Origin: Pseudomonadota bacterium
GTDB taxonomy: Bacteria; Pseudomonadota; Gammaproteobacteria; Steroidobacterales; Steroidobacteraceae
Length of the DNA: 35,914 nucleotides
Reading direction: 5' to 3'
NCBI GenBank assembly: GCA_019352035.1
Contig: JABBNZ010000016.1
Span: 33,556-69,469 of the forward strand
The translations under genes were made by a program, and so were the position numbers. Shown here one piece after another: positions 24,215-32,475 of this stretch (within the stretch, counting starts at the first letter, position 1; each line of letters opens with the position of its first letter). The notes below the pieces were generated by a model. It ran no database searches. It worked only from the letters and a program-made list of their open reading frames with translations, and was not told the DNA's origin.

Positions 24215-25726
24215 TCAGCCGCCGATGCTCCAGAGCAGCACGGCGTCGAAGAGCGCCTTGCCCTGGGGCGTCAGATCATCGAATGTCGGGTTGTCGAGCG
24301 GCAGCAGGGCCCGGCTTGCCGGCGCGATGAAGCCGCCGGCCATCAGGGCTCCCTTCGGATAGCCGAAAATCGCGCATTCCCGGGGCTCATTGGGCACCGT
24401 GGCGATCACGGTCGCATCGGGCAGCGGCCGCGCCCATTTGAGCACCCCGGGGTTGTTCTCGAACTTCACCAGGCCCGGCTTCAACCCCGCGGCCATCGGG
24501 CTCCACGCGCCCACGATGTTGAGATAGTCCTCCGGCGGGTCGTCGCTCTCGCGCAGCTCGCCATGCTCGCCGTAGTCGACATAGCGGTCGTAGCCCGTGA
24601 AGTGCAGCGTGTCCGACATCAGGCCCTCGAGGGAGATCACCGGCACGGGGACATTCGCGTACCTGTTGGCGAGTTTCCACTTCGAGCAGGTGCCGGAGAG
24701 GATCACCAGATCCTGCCCGCGCGCCCGGGTCTCGGGGGCGGACTGATCGGCGATGGTCACGGTGAAGCCGAGCCTGCGCAGATGCGCCACGATGTGCTCA
24801 TCCGACCTCCTGCCCTCGCCGGCATTCACGCGCTCGACGAAGAGCACCTTCTGGCCGTGCGAGATGCGGCGGATGGCCGATTCGAGCGCGGCCGGATCGT
24901 AGGCCGGCGGCGGCGGCGGCGGCGATGCGGCCCAGCGCAGCGCCGTATCGAAGAGCTTCACGCCGATGGCCCAGCGGCGCATGTTGGGATCCTTCGCCGC
25001 CGGCCCGTATGCGGCCGTGAGCAGATGGAAGTCATCGCTCCCGAGGTAGAAGCCGGCACGGCGCGCCGGTGCCGGGCGGCCATTCGCGAGGCTCGCGTCG
25101 CGCTCGTAAGTGAACACCGCGGCGTGGCTCTGCAGGCCCATGAAGTCGGCGATCACCGTACCGCCCGGACCCGGACGGCCCCAGCCGGCCGTCTCCGGCT
25201 CCAGATAAAGAGTGCCGAAGAGCTGCGGCCGCAGACCCACGGCCCGGCTGATCTGCGAGGTGAGGTTGGCGCCGTAGGCGTAGAGGACCGCGAAGCTGTC
25301 CGGATAGTGTTGGATCGGGTCGATCACCTCGAAGTCACGGTGCAGCACGGGGCCCGTGAGGCCGAGGTTCGGGTAATCGTAGGTATTCCAGGTGAAGAGG
25401 GGCACGGTCGAGTCCGCGTACTTCCGGCCGAGCGCGTGAGCATCCGCGGTCGAGGACAGCACGATCAGGCTCGCGCCGGCGGCGGCGGATTCCGGGGCGC
25501 TCGCATCCACCGTGCGCACGAGGAACCCGAGCTTCCTCAGGTGCCGGCGCACCAGCGCGTCATCGTTCGGCTGCGGGCTGTGGGCGCCGCCGGTGACGAA
25601 GAGCACGCTCTTGCCGCGAAGCGCCGTCCAGGGAGCGAGCGCCGCATGAGCCTGCGGCAACGCAAAGGCCGCGGCCAGGAGGAGGAGCGCGCCGAGCGCG
25701 CGCAGGCGTGTCACGAACCGGGTCAC
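24215..25726 (-). CDS. Secreted protein with two copies of a ThuA/amidotransferase-like domain
   Basis: A 503-residue exported protein with a signal peptide at 1-28 (cleavage near AHA-AL). The mature part is an internal duplication. The first copy has KSVLFVTGGAHSPQPNDDAL, HLRKLGFLVRTVDASAPES, LIVLSSTADAHALGRKYAD and LFDTALRWA. The second has QKVLFVERVNAGEGR, HLRRLGFTVTIADQSAPET, LVILSGTCSKWKLANRYAN and LFDAVLLWS. A proline run (six prolines from a GGC-type repeat near 24907-24922) links them. The order of strands suggests a Rossmann-like, class I amidotransferase/ThuA-like fold, but no nucleophile cysteine motif is seen, so enzyme activity is doubtful. It is the last gene of the TonB-receptor operon and overlaps the propeller gene by 4 bp. 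Confidence 0.8.
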   Translation of the reverse strand: MTRFVTRLRALGALLLLAAAFALPQAHAALAPWTALRGKSVLFVTGGAHSPQPNDDALVRRHLRKLGFLVRTVDASAPESAAAGASLIVLSSTADAHALGRKYADSTVPLFTWNTYDYPNLGLTGPVLHRDFEVIDPIQHYPDSFAVLYAYGANLTSQISRAVGLRPQLFGTLYLEPETAGWGRPGPGGTVIADFMGLQSHAAVFTYERDASLANGRPAPARRAGFYLGSDDFHLLTAAYGPAAKDPNMRRWAIGVKLFDTALRWAASPPPPPPAYDPAALESAIRRISHGQKVLFVERVNAGEGRRSDEHIVAHLRRLGFTVTIADQSAPETRARGQDLVILSGTCSKWKLANRYANVPVPVISLEGLMSDTLHFTGYDRYVDYGEHGELRESDDPPEDYLNIVGAWSPMAAGLKPGLVKFENNPGVLKWARPLPDATVIATVPNEPRECAIFGYPKGALMAGGFIAPASRALLPLDNPTFDDLTPQGKALFDAVLLWSIGG

Positions 25727-26799
25727 CGCGATCCCCCCGCGCCGTTAGCGCCGAGTATCAGGAGCTGGGCGCCGCCGGCCCGGACAGCCGCGCCGGCGGT
25801 AGACGTCCCGGCGGAGCGCGGCGCGGGTGCCAGCACGAGCCGCCGCGCAACCGGGCTCACCGCGAGCGCCGTGCACCTGCCGCCGAGCGGCAGACCGCCG
25901 CCACCGACATAACTGATGAATGCCGTCATCCGAATCGCATCGAGCGCGGGCCCGTCACCGGCCATGAAGACGCCGCCCTTCCAGCCGCCGGGCCCCAGGG
26001 GATGGAACGCAAATACCGTCCGCAGGCTGGCGGCCCGCTCGATGGGCAGCCGAACGAAAGTGAAGCCCATGTCCTCGTCGACCACCAGCGCCTGACCATT
26101 GCCGCAGGCCACGAACAGGCGCCGCCCGACCGTGTCCATGGCGAGCCCGGTGGGCGCTGTGCAGCCGGAGAGCGGGATCGCTCCGTCGGACCTCATTCCG
26201 GCGGTCTGTATCGCGTCCAACTCGTGGTCGGCCGCGTTGGCCACGTACAGCATCCCGCGACCGCTGGCCGCCATCTGCTCCAGATGTCCGTGCAGATGCG
26301 CAACGCCCAGCGTCTTGCCGCTCTTGGGCTCGAGCCGGGCGACGGAATGACCGATGCGGCTCTCGACATACAGTGCATGCCCCACGCGGTCGTAGAGAAG
26401 CGCCGAAGGCTCGCCGTTGCGCAGAGCGATCGAAGTTTTGATCCGCAACGGCCGCAGCGCCACTATCAGCAGGCGCGCCGGCGACCTCGTCGCGACATAC
26501 AGAACTCCTCCATCATGTGCGGCTGCGGCAAGTCCGACCCCGGCGCCGGGCAGCTTCAATACCTTGCCGGGCTCTGCCGAAGCCGTACCGTATCTGCGCA
26601 GCTGCGCGCCGGCAGTCGCAAACACGTGCTTGCCGCCGGGACCGAACGCCAGGGCCTGCACGGGCGCCGCGCTGGTCAGCGCGATCCGTTGCAGCACGCG
26701 ATAGGGAAACTCGCCCGCCGCCGCAGCGAAGCTCGTCCCGAGCGCGGTCGCCGCCAGCAGGATGGCCCCGGCACGCGGCGCTCTGCCAGGTCTCATCAT
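25723..26799 (-). CDS. Secreted YncE-like beta-propeller protein
   Basis: A 358-residue exported protein with a signal peptide at about 1-27 (AILLAATALGTSFAAAAG). It then has regularly spaced repeats of 40-45 residues typical of a seven-bladed propeller: VQALAFGPGGKHVFATAG, GVLYVATRS, HALYVESRIGHSVARLEPKSG, GMLYVANAADHELDAIQ and RRLFVACGNGQALVVDED. It resembles the YncE/YVTN family of periplasmic proteins. The ATG at 26799 overlaps the stop of the binding-protein gene (ATGA), and its own stop overlaps the next start the same way. A role in holding or handing over the ligand in the periplasm is inferred from operon position. Confidence 0.82.
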   Translation of the reverse strand: MMRPGRAPRAGAILLAATALGTSFAAAAGEFPYRVLQRIALTSAAPVQALAFGPGGKHVFATAGAQLRRYGTASAEPGKVLKLPGAGVGLAAAAHDGGVLYVATRSPARLLIVALRPLRIKTSIALRNGEPSALLYDRVGHALYVESRIGHSVARLEPKSGKTLGVAHLHGHLEQMAASGRGMLYVANAADHELDAIQTAGMRSDGAIPLSGCTAPTGLAMDTVGRRLFVACGNGQALVVDEDMGFTFVRLPIERAASLRTVFAFHPLGPGGWKGGVFMAGDGPALDAIRMTAFISYVGGGGLPLGGRCTALAVSPVARRLVLAPAPRSAGTSTAGAAVRAGGAQLLILGANGAGGSR

Positions 26800-27977
26800 C
26801 GATTGGCTCCACCCGGCGCCAGTCCCGCGATCCGGTCCGCCGCCCGGACCTGCAACTGCCGCAACGGCAGATAGATGCCCTCGCGGCGCACGTCCTGCTG
26901 CCCCTCGCGGCTCAGAATGAACCTGAAGAACTCCCGCACGAGCGGCGGCAGAGCCGCTCCGGGGCGGCGATTGACATTGCCGTAGACGAGCCGGCTCAGC
27001 GGATACCTCGCGAGCGCGACGTTGGTGTAAGTCGGAGAGATCGCATCGGCGCCGCGGCCCACCGCGATGACCTTCACGGCCGAGTCGATGAACGCGAGGC
27101 CGGTATAGCCGATGCCGTCGGGATCGGCGGCCACGCGCCGGGCGATCGGGAACACCGTCCTGTCGAAGTGGATTGCGCGGCGCCAATGACCGCGCCGGCC
27201 GCCGGCGTCGAGCACGCGCTGCCGCACGAATTCCTCGAAGCCGTTCCACGGCGCGATGGCATACACGTGGACCGGCCGCTGCGCCCATTTGCCGGTCGCG
27301 CCGAGCTGTCCCCACGTGACCGCCGGCCGGTCCCCCCGCAGATGCGAGCGCGAGAGCGCGGCATCGAGTTGCCGCACACTGAGCTGCTTCACCGGGTTGC
27401 GGGGATTGACGATGATGGCGACGGCATCGAGGAAGCCGAACTGCCGGTACGAGCCGCCGCTGACGGGCACGCTCGTGGGATCGTAGCCGTACTTCGCGTG
27501 GAACGAGGCGAGATCCACGGGCCTGAGCTCCCGGGAGACGAAAGCGATGTCCACGCGGCCGTTGCGCAACGCATTCGCCGCGTCATCGCCCTCGAAGGGC
27601 GGCCCCAACATGAAATGCGCCTTCGGGTAGATCGTCGAGAACGAAGCGATCCACGAGCGCACCAGCCCCGGCAGCACGTCGGAGCACATGAGCCGCAAAG
27701 TACCGCCGAGATCACGGCTGTAGCGCGGCTTGAAAGCCGCGAGCTTCGGGTCCAGCGTCGGCTGCAGCACCTCCGGCGCCGGCAGTGCCCGCCCGACGCG
27801 CATGCCCTCCAGGTCCTGCGCTTTGGTCTGCGCAGGGTGGGTCGGCACGACCGGGAGCTGCCATTCGACCGTCGCGGGGGCGAAGTCCCGCGCCCCCGCG
27901 GCAAGAGGCGCCAGAGCGAGTCCGCACGCGGCCGCGGCGTAGGCAAGCCGCAAGCACACGGTGCGCGCGGGCTTCAT
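26796..27977 (-). CDS. PstS-like periplasmic substrate-binding protein
   Basis: A 393-residue exported protein with a signal peptide at about 1-29. The body matches the PBP-like (PstS-type) domain: LGGTLRLMCSDVLPGLVRSW, FEGDDAANALRNGRVDIAFVSRE, and FGFLDAVAIIVNPRNPVKQL. Phosphate-binding PstS proteins use GSTTV/SGxG loops; here the first loop reads GGTLRLMCSD, so the ligand may not be phosphate. There is no lipobox and no ABC-transporter gene nearby. It overlaps the receptor gene by 4 bp (ATGA). It probably takes the imported ligand in the periplasm, or carries it to a transporter encoded elsewhere. Confidence 0.82.
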   Translation of the reverse strand: MKPARTVCLRLAYAAAACGLALAPLAAGARDFAPATVEWQLPVVPTHPAQTKAQDLEGMRVGRALPAPEVLQPTLDPKLAAFKPRYSRDLGGTLRLMCSDVLPGLVRSWIASFSTIYPKAHFMLGPPFEGDDAANALRNGRVDIAFVSRELRPVDLASFHAKYGYDPTSVPVSGGSYRQFGFLDAVAIIVNPRNPVKQLSVRQLDAALSRSHLRGDRPAVTWGQLGATGKWAQRPVHVYAIAPWNGFEEFVRQRVLDAGGRRGHWRRAIHFDRTVFPIARRVAADPDGIGYTGLAFIDSAVKVIAVGRGADAISPTYTNVALARYPLSRLVYGNVNRRPGAALPPLVREFFRFILSREGQQDVRREGIYLPLRQLQVRAADRIAGLAPGGANR

Positions 27978-30508
27978 TGAAAGTACGCCCGGGCGGACAA
28001 GGTGAACATGCGCGGATTGCCCGGCAGCAGATTGATATCGCCGTTGAAGCCGGAGCTGGCGTAGTACGTCTTGTCGAACACGTTCTGCACCTTGAACGTG
28101 AGCGTGTAATCACCCACGTCGTAATAGAGCGCCGTATCTACCCGCGTATAGGCCGGCAGGTGCAGCATCGGAACGGTGCTGCCCGTGGGCAGGAAGCCCT
28201 GACGCTCCCCCTCGTGGATGATGCCGAGACCCCATCCCAGACCGTGCAGCCCGCGCGTCGTGAACTGATACCGCGACCACAGGTGCTCGGCCATCAGCGG
28301 CACGTTGGGCTCGCGGGCGCCCACCTGCGCCGCGACGGTCGATGAGGTGACCTTGGCGTCGGTGTACGCCGCGCCGGCGGTCAGCTGCCAGTTGCGCAGC
28401 GGCCGGGCGTTGACCTCGAATTCCGCGCCCTTGGACTGGGCGGCGCCGACCTGCTGGTAACAGGTGCCGTAGTCCGCGCAGGCGAAATGACTGACCGTGT
28501 TCTTCTCGTCGATCCTGTAGAGCGCGAGCGTGGAGTTCAGGCGGCCGTGCAGGAAGGTGTCCTTCTCGCCCACCTCGATCTGGTTGGCCGAGATCGGCAC
28601 CAGGTCATTGACGCCGTTGATGTCGACGGCATTGGGCGGCGGGGGCACGTAGGAGGTGGCGTAGCTCGCGTAGAGACTCCAGTGCTTGTCGGGCTGGTAG
28701 ACGATTCCGCCCATCGGCAGCGGTTTCTCATTCACCTTCACGGCCTCGGGCGAGCCGGGCGTGCTCAGCACGCGGGTCCACTGCTTGTCGCGCGAGTAGC
28801 GAATGCCGACACTGCCCTTCCAGTGAGGGGAGAAGGTGATCATGTCGGCCATGTAGGCGCCGAACTCCTCCGTCACCGTGTAGCGGTCGCTGAGCAGCGA
28901 TGCCTTGCCCGGCGCGACCAGCGGCAGGCTGGAGAGCGGCGGCACGTTGCTGTAGTCCGGATTGTAGATACCGATGTTGAGCGAGTCCGGCCCGCTCGCC
29001 GGCGCGTTGAAGAACTGCAGCCGGTTCTCGTCCGCCATGGTGCGCCCGTCGGTGAGGCCGACCAGCATCTGCTGCTTGATGCCGAGCAGGTCGAGGGGCA
29101 TGAGAACGTGGGCGTCGATGTAGTGATTGCTCCTTCGGTTGAGCTGCCCCCGCGCCCGGCGAGTCACGTCCTGCAGGTTCTTCGCGATCGCGACCACGTC
29201 GAAGCCGTGCGCCTCGTCCGTGTGCCAGACGTCGCGCGTGGCGACGTGCAGGGAGAATCCGTTGGCGAAGGTGTGCACGAAGAACGAGCTGAGGACGCTG
29301 CCGCGCTCGGTCTCGTAGTCGCTCGGCTGCTGGTAGCGGGTGGTGATGGGCGCCACCAGGGAGATGTTGCTGTCGGGCGCCACGAGGTAGGTGTCATAGC
29401 TGAAGCGCACGTGCTGGTACTGGTAAGCCAGCGTGAATTGGGTGCGATCGGAGATCCGCCAGGTGAAGCTCGGCGCGATGAACACGTTGCGGCTGTAGCC
29501 GAAGGCTCTGAACGTATCCTCGTTGGTATCGTCGGCGATCATGCGGTAGAGAAAATGCCGGTTGCCGGCGATCGGGCCGGTGGCATCCGCCGCCAGGTCG
29601 AATCCCGGCCTGTCGCCGACGCCGATCCCGTGACCGTCGTAGGCCTGCCCCGTGGCGGCGAGCTCGTAGAGCGGTTGCGCCCGCGGCTTCTTGGTGACGA
29701 GATTGATGAAGCCGCCGGGCTCTTCCTGTCCGTTGATGACCGAGGCGGGGCCGCGCACCACATCGATGCGCTCTACGCCGATGGTGGGCGGTGAGCCGAA
29801 GCGCGTGGCGAGACCCGGCAGACCGTCCACCAGGATGGAATTGATGTCGTTGGCGCCGCTCGTGAAGCCGCGGAACACGATGTCATAGCCTGTATTGCCC
29901 GCTCTCTGGATGCCGGTCATGTACGGGTAGAGCGAGGCGACCTGCTGCGCCTCGACCGCGTGCACGAAGCTCTGGGAGTACGTCGAGATGGAGAACGGCG
30001 TGTCGCGGGCCGGCAGATTCATCTTCATGGCGCTCGAGCCCGCCGCCGAGATGAATCGCGCCGAGACCACGATCGCCTTCAGCGCGGCGTTCTGCGGGGG
30101 CAGCTGCAGAGTGCCGCTCGCGGGCGCAGCGGCCGCGCCGCCGTCATTGGCGTCAGCCGATGGCGGGGGATCTGCCGCTGCGACGGCCGCCGGCCTGATG
30201 GCGATCGTGCGCTCGTTGACCTGTTGAAAGGTGTAGCCCGAGCCCTTCAGCAGCTGGACGAGCGCATCCTTCGGGTCCATGCGGCCCTTGAGCGGCCGGG
30301 TCCGCAGCCGCGCGAGCGCCTTGTAATCGAACAGCAGCTGCAGATGCGCCTGCGCGGCGAAGGCCTTGAGGGCGCTCGGCATCGGCTGCGCGGCGATGTC
30401 GAAGGATGCGGTATCCGCCCTGGCGAGGGCGGTGGGAGAAACGGCCAGCCACAGCGCCCCCAGCAGGGAAAGCCCGATGCCCAGCCACCAACGATCGACT
30501 CTTGCCAC
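27974..30508 (-). CDS. TonB-dependent receptor with STN signalling domain
   Basis: Outer-membrane transducer of 844 residues, similar in layout to FecA, FpvA and other siderophore receptors. There is a signal peptide (about 1-30) and an STN signalling domain (about 35-107: FDIAAQPMPSALKAFAAQA, then YTFQQVNERTIAIRP). A TonB-box-like AIVVSA is near residue 145, a plug domain (about 160-275, with SILVDGLPG and IDVVRGPASVINGQEEPGG) follows, and a 22-strand barrel fills the rest. The C-terminus is AYFQ, where an aromatic residue would be normal. The GTG start at 30508 is likely. The STN domain and the upstream fecI/fecR-like genes imply surface signalling. The ligand is unknown; ferric siderophore or another metal complex is the default guess. 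Confidence 0.93.
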   Translation of the reverse strand: MARVDRWWLGIGLSLLGALWLAVSPTALARADTASFDIAAQPMPSALKAFAAQAHLQLLFDYKALARLRTRPLKGRMDPKDALVQLLKGSGYTFQQVNERTIAIRPAAVAAADPPPSADANDGGAAAAPASGTLQLPPQNAALKAIVVSARFISAAGSSAMKMNLPARDTPFSISTYSQSFVHAVEAQQVASLYPYMTGIQRAGNTGYDIVFRGFTSGANDINSILVDGLPGLATRFGSPPTIGVERIDVVRGPASVINGQEEPGGFINLVTKKPRAQPLYELAATGQAYDGHGIGVGDRPGFDLAADATGPIAGNRHFLYRMIADDTNEDTFRAFGYSRNVFIAPSFTWRISDRTQFTLAYQYQHVRFSYDTYLVAPDSNISLVAPITTRYQQPSDYETERGSVLSSFFVHTFANGFSLHVATRDVWHTDEAHGFDVVAIAKNLQDVTRRARGQLNRRSNHYIDAHVLMPLDLLGIKQQMLVGLTDGRTMADENRLQFFNAPASGPDSLNIGIYNPDYSNVPPLSSLPLVAPGKASLLSDRYTVTEEFGAYMADMITFSPHWKGSVGIRYSRDKQWTRVLSTPGSPEAVKVNEKPLPMGGIVYQPDKHWSLYASYATSYVPPPPNAVDINGVNDLVPISANQIEVGEKDTFLHGRLNSTLALYRIDEKNTVSHFACADYGTCYQQVGAAQSKGAEFEVNARPLRNWQLTAGAAYTDAKVTSSTVAAQVGAREPNVPLMAEHLWSRYQFTTRGLHGLGWGLGIIHEGERQGFLPTGSTVPMLHLPAYTRVDTALYYDVGDYTLTFKVQNVFDKTYYASSGFNGDINLLPGNPRMFTLSARAYFQ

Positions 30509-30530
30509 CTCTCGCCCCCTCGTTCTGATT

Positions 30531-30548
30531 ACGGCCCGTTGCGGCCGT
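30531..30548 (-). promoter_or_regulatory. Hairpin between fecR-like and receptor genes
   Basis: Perfect inverted repeat ACGGCC/GGCCGT with a 6-base centre, directly at the fecR-like stop codon. In Fec-type systems the regulatory genes and the receptor form separate transcripts, so this may reduce read-through or mark an RNA processing point. No clear ECF-type promoter could be placed in the 39-bp gap. Confidence 0.4.
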
Positions 30549-31642
30549 CAGGGGTGAAGACGGGCGGGCGTCGCATCTCCTACACGAAAGAGGTGGATCG
30601 TCCCGTGCGCGCTCACGCGGGACGATATGCCGAAGGCGCGGTCGAGCGCGGCGACGAAGCTGCCGGCATCGAGCGCGCGGAAGGTGCCGCCGACCTCGAT
30701 CGAGGCGATCGAGGGATCGTCGATGACGATCTTGTGGTTCGTGTAGCGGTCGAACTCGGCCACCGCGTGGCTCAATGTCTGGCCGTCGAACGACAGCTCG
30801 CGGCGCTCCCACTTCAAGCGCTGGAAGATCGCGGCCGCATCGAGACGTTGCACGCTCACGCGCTGCATCGTGAGCAGGGCGTCCTGGCCCGCCGAGATCG
30901 TCTGCAGCGGGGGCTCGCCGATCCCAGGCTGCACCGGGCGGTCTTCGAGCAATGCGACGCGTCCCTCCGTCACCGTCACCTCCACATCCTGGCCCGCCTC
31001 GAGCCGGACATCGAAAGCGGTCCCCACCGCGACGACGATGCGATTTCCCGCGTGAACCTCGAACGGACGGTGCGTATCGTGCGTCACGGAAAAGTGCGCT
31101 TCGCCGCTGAGGAGGGTGACGTTGCGCCGGGCGGCGGTGAAATGCACCCGCAGCTCCGTGTTGGCATTCATGGTGACCACCGAGCCGTCGGCCAGGAAGA
31201 CACGCGACAGTCCGTCGGCGCCGGTACGGTAGCTCTGGGTGGACGTTGCGGGCAGTACGCTCCAGAGGACGAGAAACAGGGCCGCGGCGATTCCCCCCGC
31301 CAGCGCGGGCCAGCGCACGGGCCGCGGCGGCGAGGCTCTCTGCGTTCGAGCGCGCGTGCCGGCGGCGGCATTCACCGCTGCGGCGCGGTGCCGCAGCCGC
31401 GTCCACAGGGTCCGCGGACGGGACGGCGCGAGAAGGTCCGGGTCGATCGCGCCGGCGGCGGACCGAAGACGGGCCAGGCGCTGGGTTCGCTCCCAGGCAT
31501 GCGCCAGGCGCACGTAGGCGGCCCGGTGGCGCGGATCGGCGATGAGCCACGCCGCCAGCTCCGGGTCCTGATCGCCGCCGCGCGCGTCGTTTCGCGCGAT
31601 CCAGGCAGCCGCCTGCGCCTCTACGTTGGCCGCCTCAGTCAT
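30548..31642 (-). CDS. FecR-like anti-sigma factor/signal transducer
   Basis: Inner-membrane regulator of 364 residues. It has an N-terminal cytosolic DUF4880-type domain (about 8-52, with DPELAAWLIADPRHRAAY), one membrane segment (about 111-131), a periplasmic FecR domain (about 140-255, with VFLADGSVVTMNANTELRV and LLSGEAHFSVTHD) and a C-terminal STN-like/DUF4974 part (about 270-355). It would receive the signal from the receptor STN domain and control the sigma factor. It overlaps the sigma gene by 8 bp, so the pair is co-translated. Complete and typical of the family. Confidence 0.93.
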   Translation of the reverse strand: MTEAANVEAQAAAWIARNDARGGDQDPELAAWLIADPRHRAAYVRLAHAWERTQRLARLRSAAGAIDPDLLAPSRPRTLWTRLRHRAAAVNAAAGTRARTQRASPPRPVRWPALAGGIAAALFLVLWSVLPATSTQSYRTGADGLSRVFLADGSVVTMNANTELRVHFTAARRNVTLLSGEAHFSVTHDTHRPFEVHAGNRIVVAVGTAFDVRLEAGQDVEVTVTEGRVALLEDRPVQPGIGEPPLQTISAGQDALLTMQRVSVQRLDAAAIFQRLKWERRELSFDGQTLSHAVAEFDRYTNHKIVIDDPSIASIEVGGTFRALDAGSFVAALDRAFGISSRVSAHGTIHLFRVGDATPARLHP

Positions 31643-32213
31643 GGCGCCTCAGCCGCCGGGCGATGCGCTGGCCCAGCGAGAACGGGCGATCGCCCGCCAC
31701 TTCGCGCGCGAAGAGAGCATCGGCGCAGCGCCGGATGGCCCGGGCGAGCAGCTGCTCGACGGTTCCCTCCTCGATCTTCAGCCGCTCGGCGATCTCCCGC
31801 TGCGACAGCCCGTACACGCGGCGCAGGGTAAAAGCCTGGCGGCAACGCTCCGGCAACTCAGAGACGCATTCGGCCAGCAAGGCGAGCTCCTGGTGCGCAT
31901 TGACGATCTCCTCGATCTGCGCACTCTCGTCTAAGACGTCCAACGCGGCAAGATCCGATATCAGCTCCATCGGAACGACGTCACGGTGGCGCAGCCAGTC
32001 GAGGGCCGCATTGCGGGCGATGGTCAGCGCCAGTGCCCGCACCGACCGCACCCTCACTCCTTCGGCCCGGGTCGCGGCGAGCAGGCGCGCGTACGTTTCC
32101 TGCAGGAGCTCGTCCACATCCGCACCGTTGCGCGCATAGCGGAACAGGAAAGCCCTCAGCAGCCCCTCGGACTCGAGGGCCTCGAGGAGATAGCGGTCAC
32201 AGGCGGCGGCCAT
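31635..32213 (-). CDS. FecI-like ECF sigma factor
   Basis: A 192-residue extracytoplasmic-function sigma factor. Region 2 is at about 18-80 (ADVDELLQETYARLLAA, IARNAALDWLRHRD) and region 4 at about 118-165 (LPERCRQAFTLRRVYGLSQ, REIAERLKIEEGTVEQLLARA). It is the first gene of the operon and, by analogy with FecI, would drive expression of the receptor operon when released by the FecR-like protein. The ATG at 32213 has only a weak ribosome site. The upstream 262 bp separate it from the divergent TPR-GGDEF gene. Confidence 0.93.
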   Translation of the reverse strand: MAAACDRYLLEALESEGLLRAFLFRYARNGADVDELLQETYARLLAATRAEGVRVRSVRALALTIARNAALDWLRHRDVVPMELISDLAALDVLDESAQIEEIVNAHQELALLAECVSELPERCRQAFTLRRVYGLSQREIAERLKIEEGTVEQLLARAIRRCADALFAREVAGDRPFSLGQRIARRLRRHD

Positions 32214-32377
32214 CGTCGGGGAGTTCCCGTTACAGGCGCGGCGCGGGGCCGGCGGCCGGCCTGCGGATGCGGGCGACCGCGGCCGACAGGACGACGAGCG
32301 TGCTCTCGATCAAATTCCCCCTCCGGCGCCGCAACGCTCAAGCATAGCCTCCCTTCCTATATGGAAACTAAACCGAG

Positions 32378-32425
32378 CCTGAACGATTCTTCAGGGACGC
32401 ACATCGGAATGTGACTCACGTCACG
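32378..32425 (+). promoter_or_regulatory. CRP-like site and inverted repeat in divergent gap
   Basis: TGTGA-N6-TCACG at 32410-32425 matches the CRP/Vfr/Clp consensus TGTGA-N6-TCACA in nine of ten defined positions. Just upstream lies the perfect repeat CCTGAA/TTCAGG (32378-32395). The site is 50 bp before the possible ATG of the TPR-GGDEF gene and 197 bp before the sigma gene. No confident -35/-10 pair was found. Confidence 0.5.
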
Positions 32426-32475
32426 TACCGCACCCTGCCGCCGGCGCTCGCGCGCCTGCGGAAGCGTGAAGTCCG

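Noticed and set aside
24905-24925. GGC-type trinucleotide repeat as a regulatory or phase-variable tract
   Set aside because: It is in frame and encodes a proline linker between the two halves of the secreted protein; changes in copy number would not shift the frame.
24194-25912. A 572-residue plus-strand frame opposite the duplicated-domain gene
   Set aside because: Antisense to a gene with signal peptide, internal duplication and ATGA coupling; the frame itself has no family features.
28487-29794. A 435-residue plus-strand frame opposite the TonB-dependent receptor
   Set aside because: Shadow frame; the receptor on the other strand is complete.
32360-32366. The TTCC-TATAT-GGAA repeat upstream of the sigma gene as a Fur box
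   Set aside because: It does not resemble the GATAAT-based Fur consensus; it remains an unexplained small inverted repeat.
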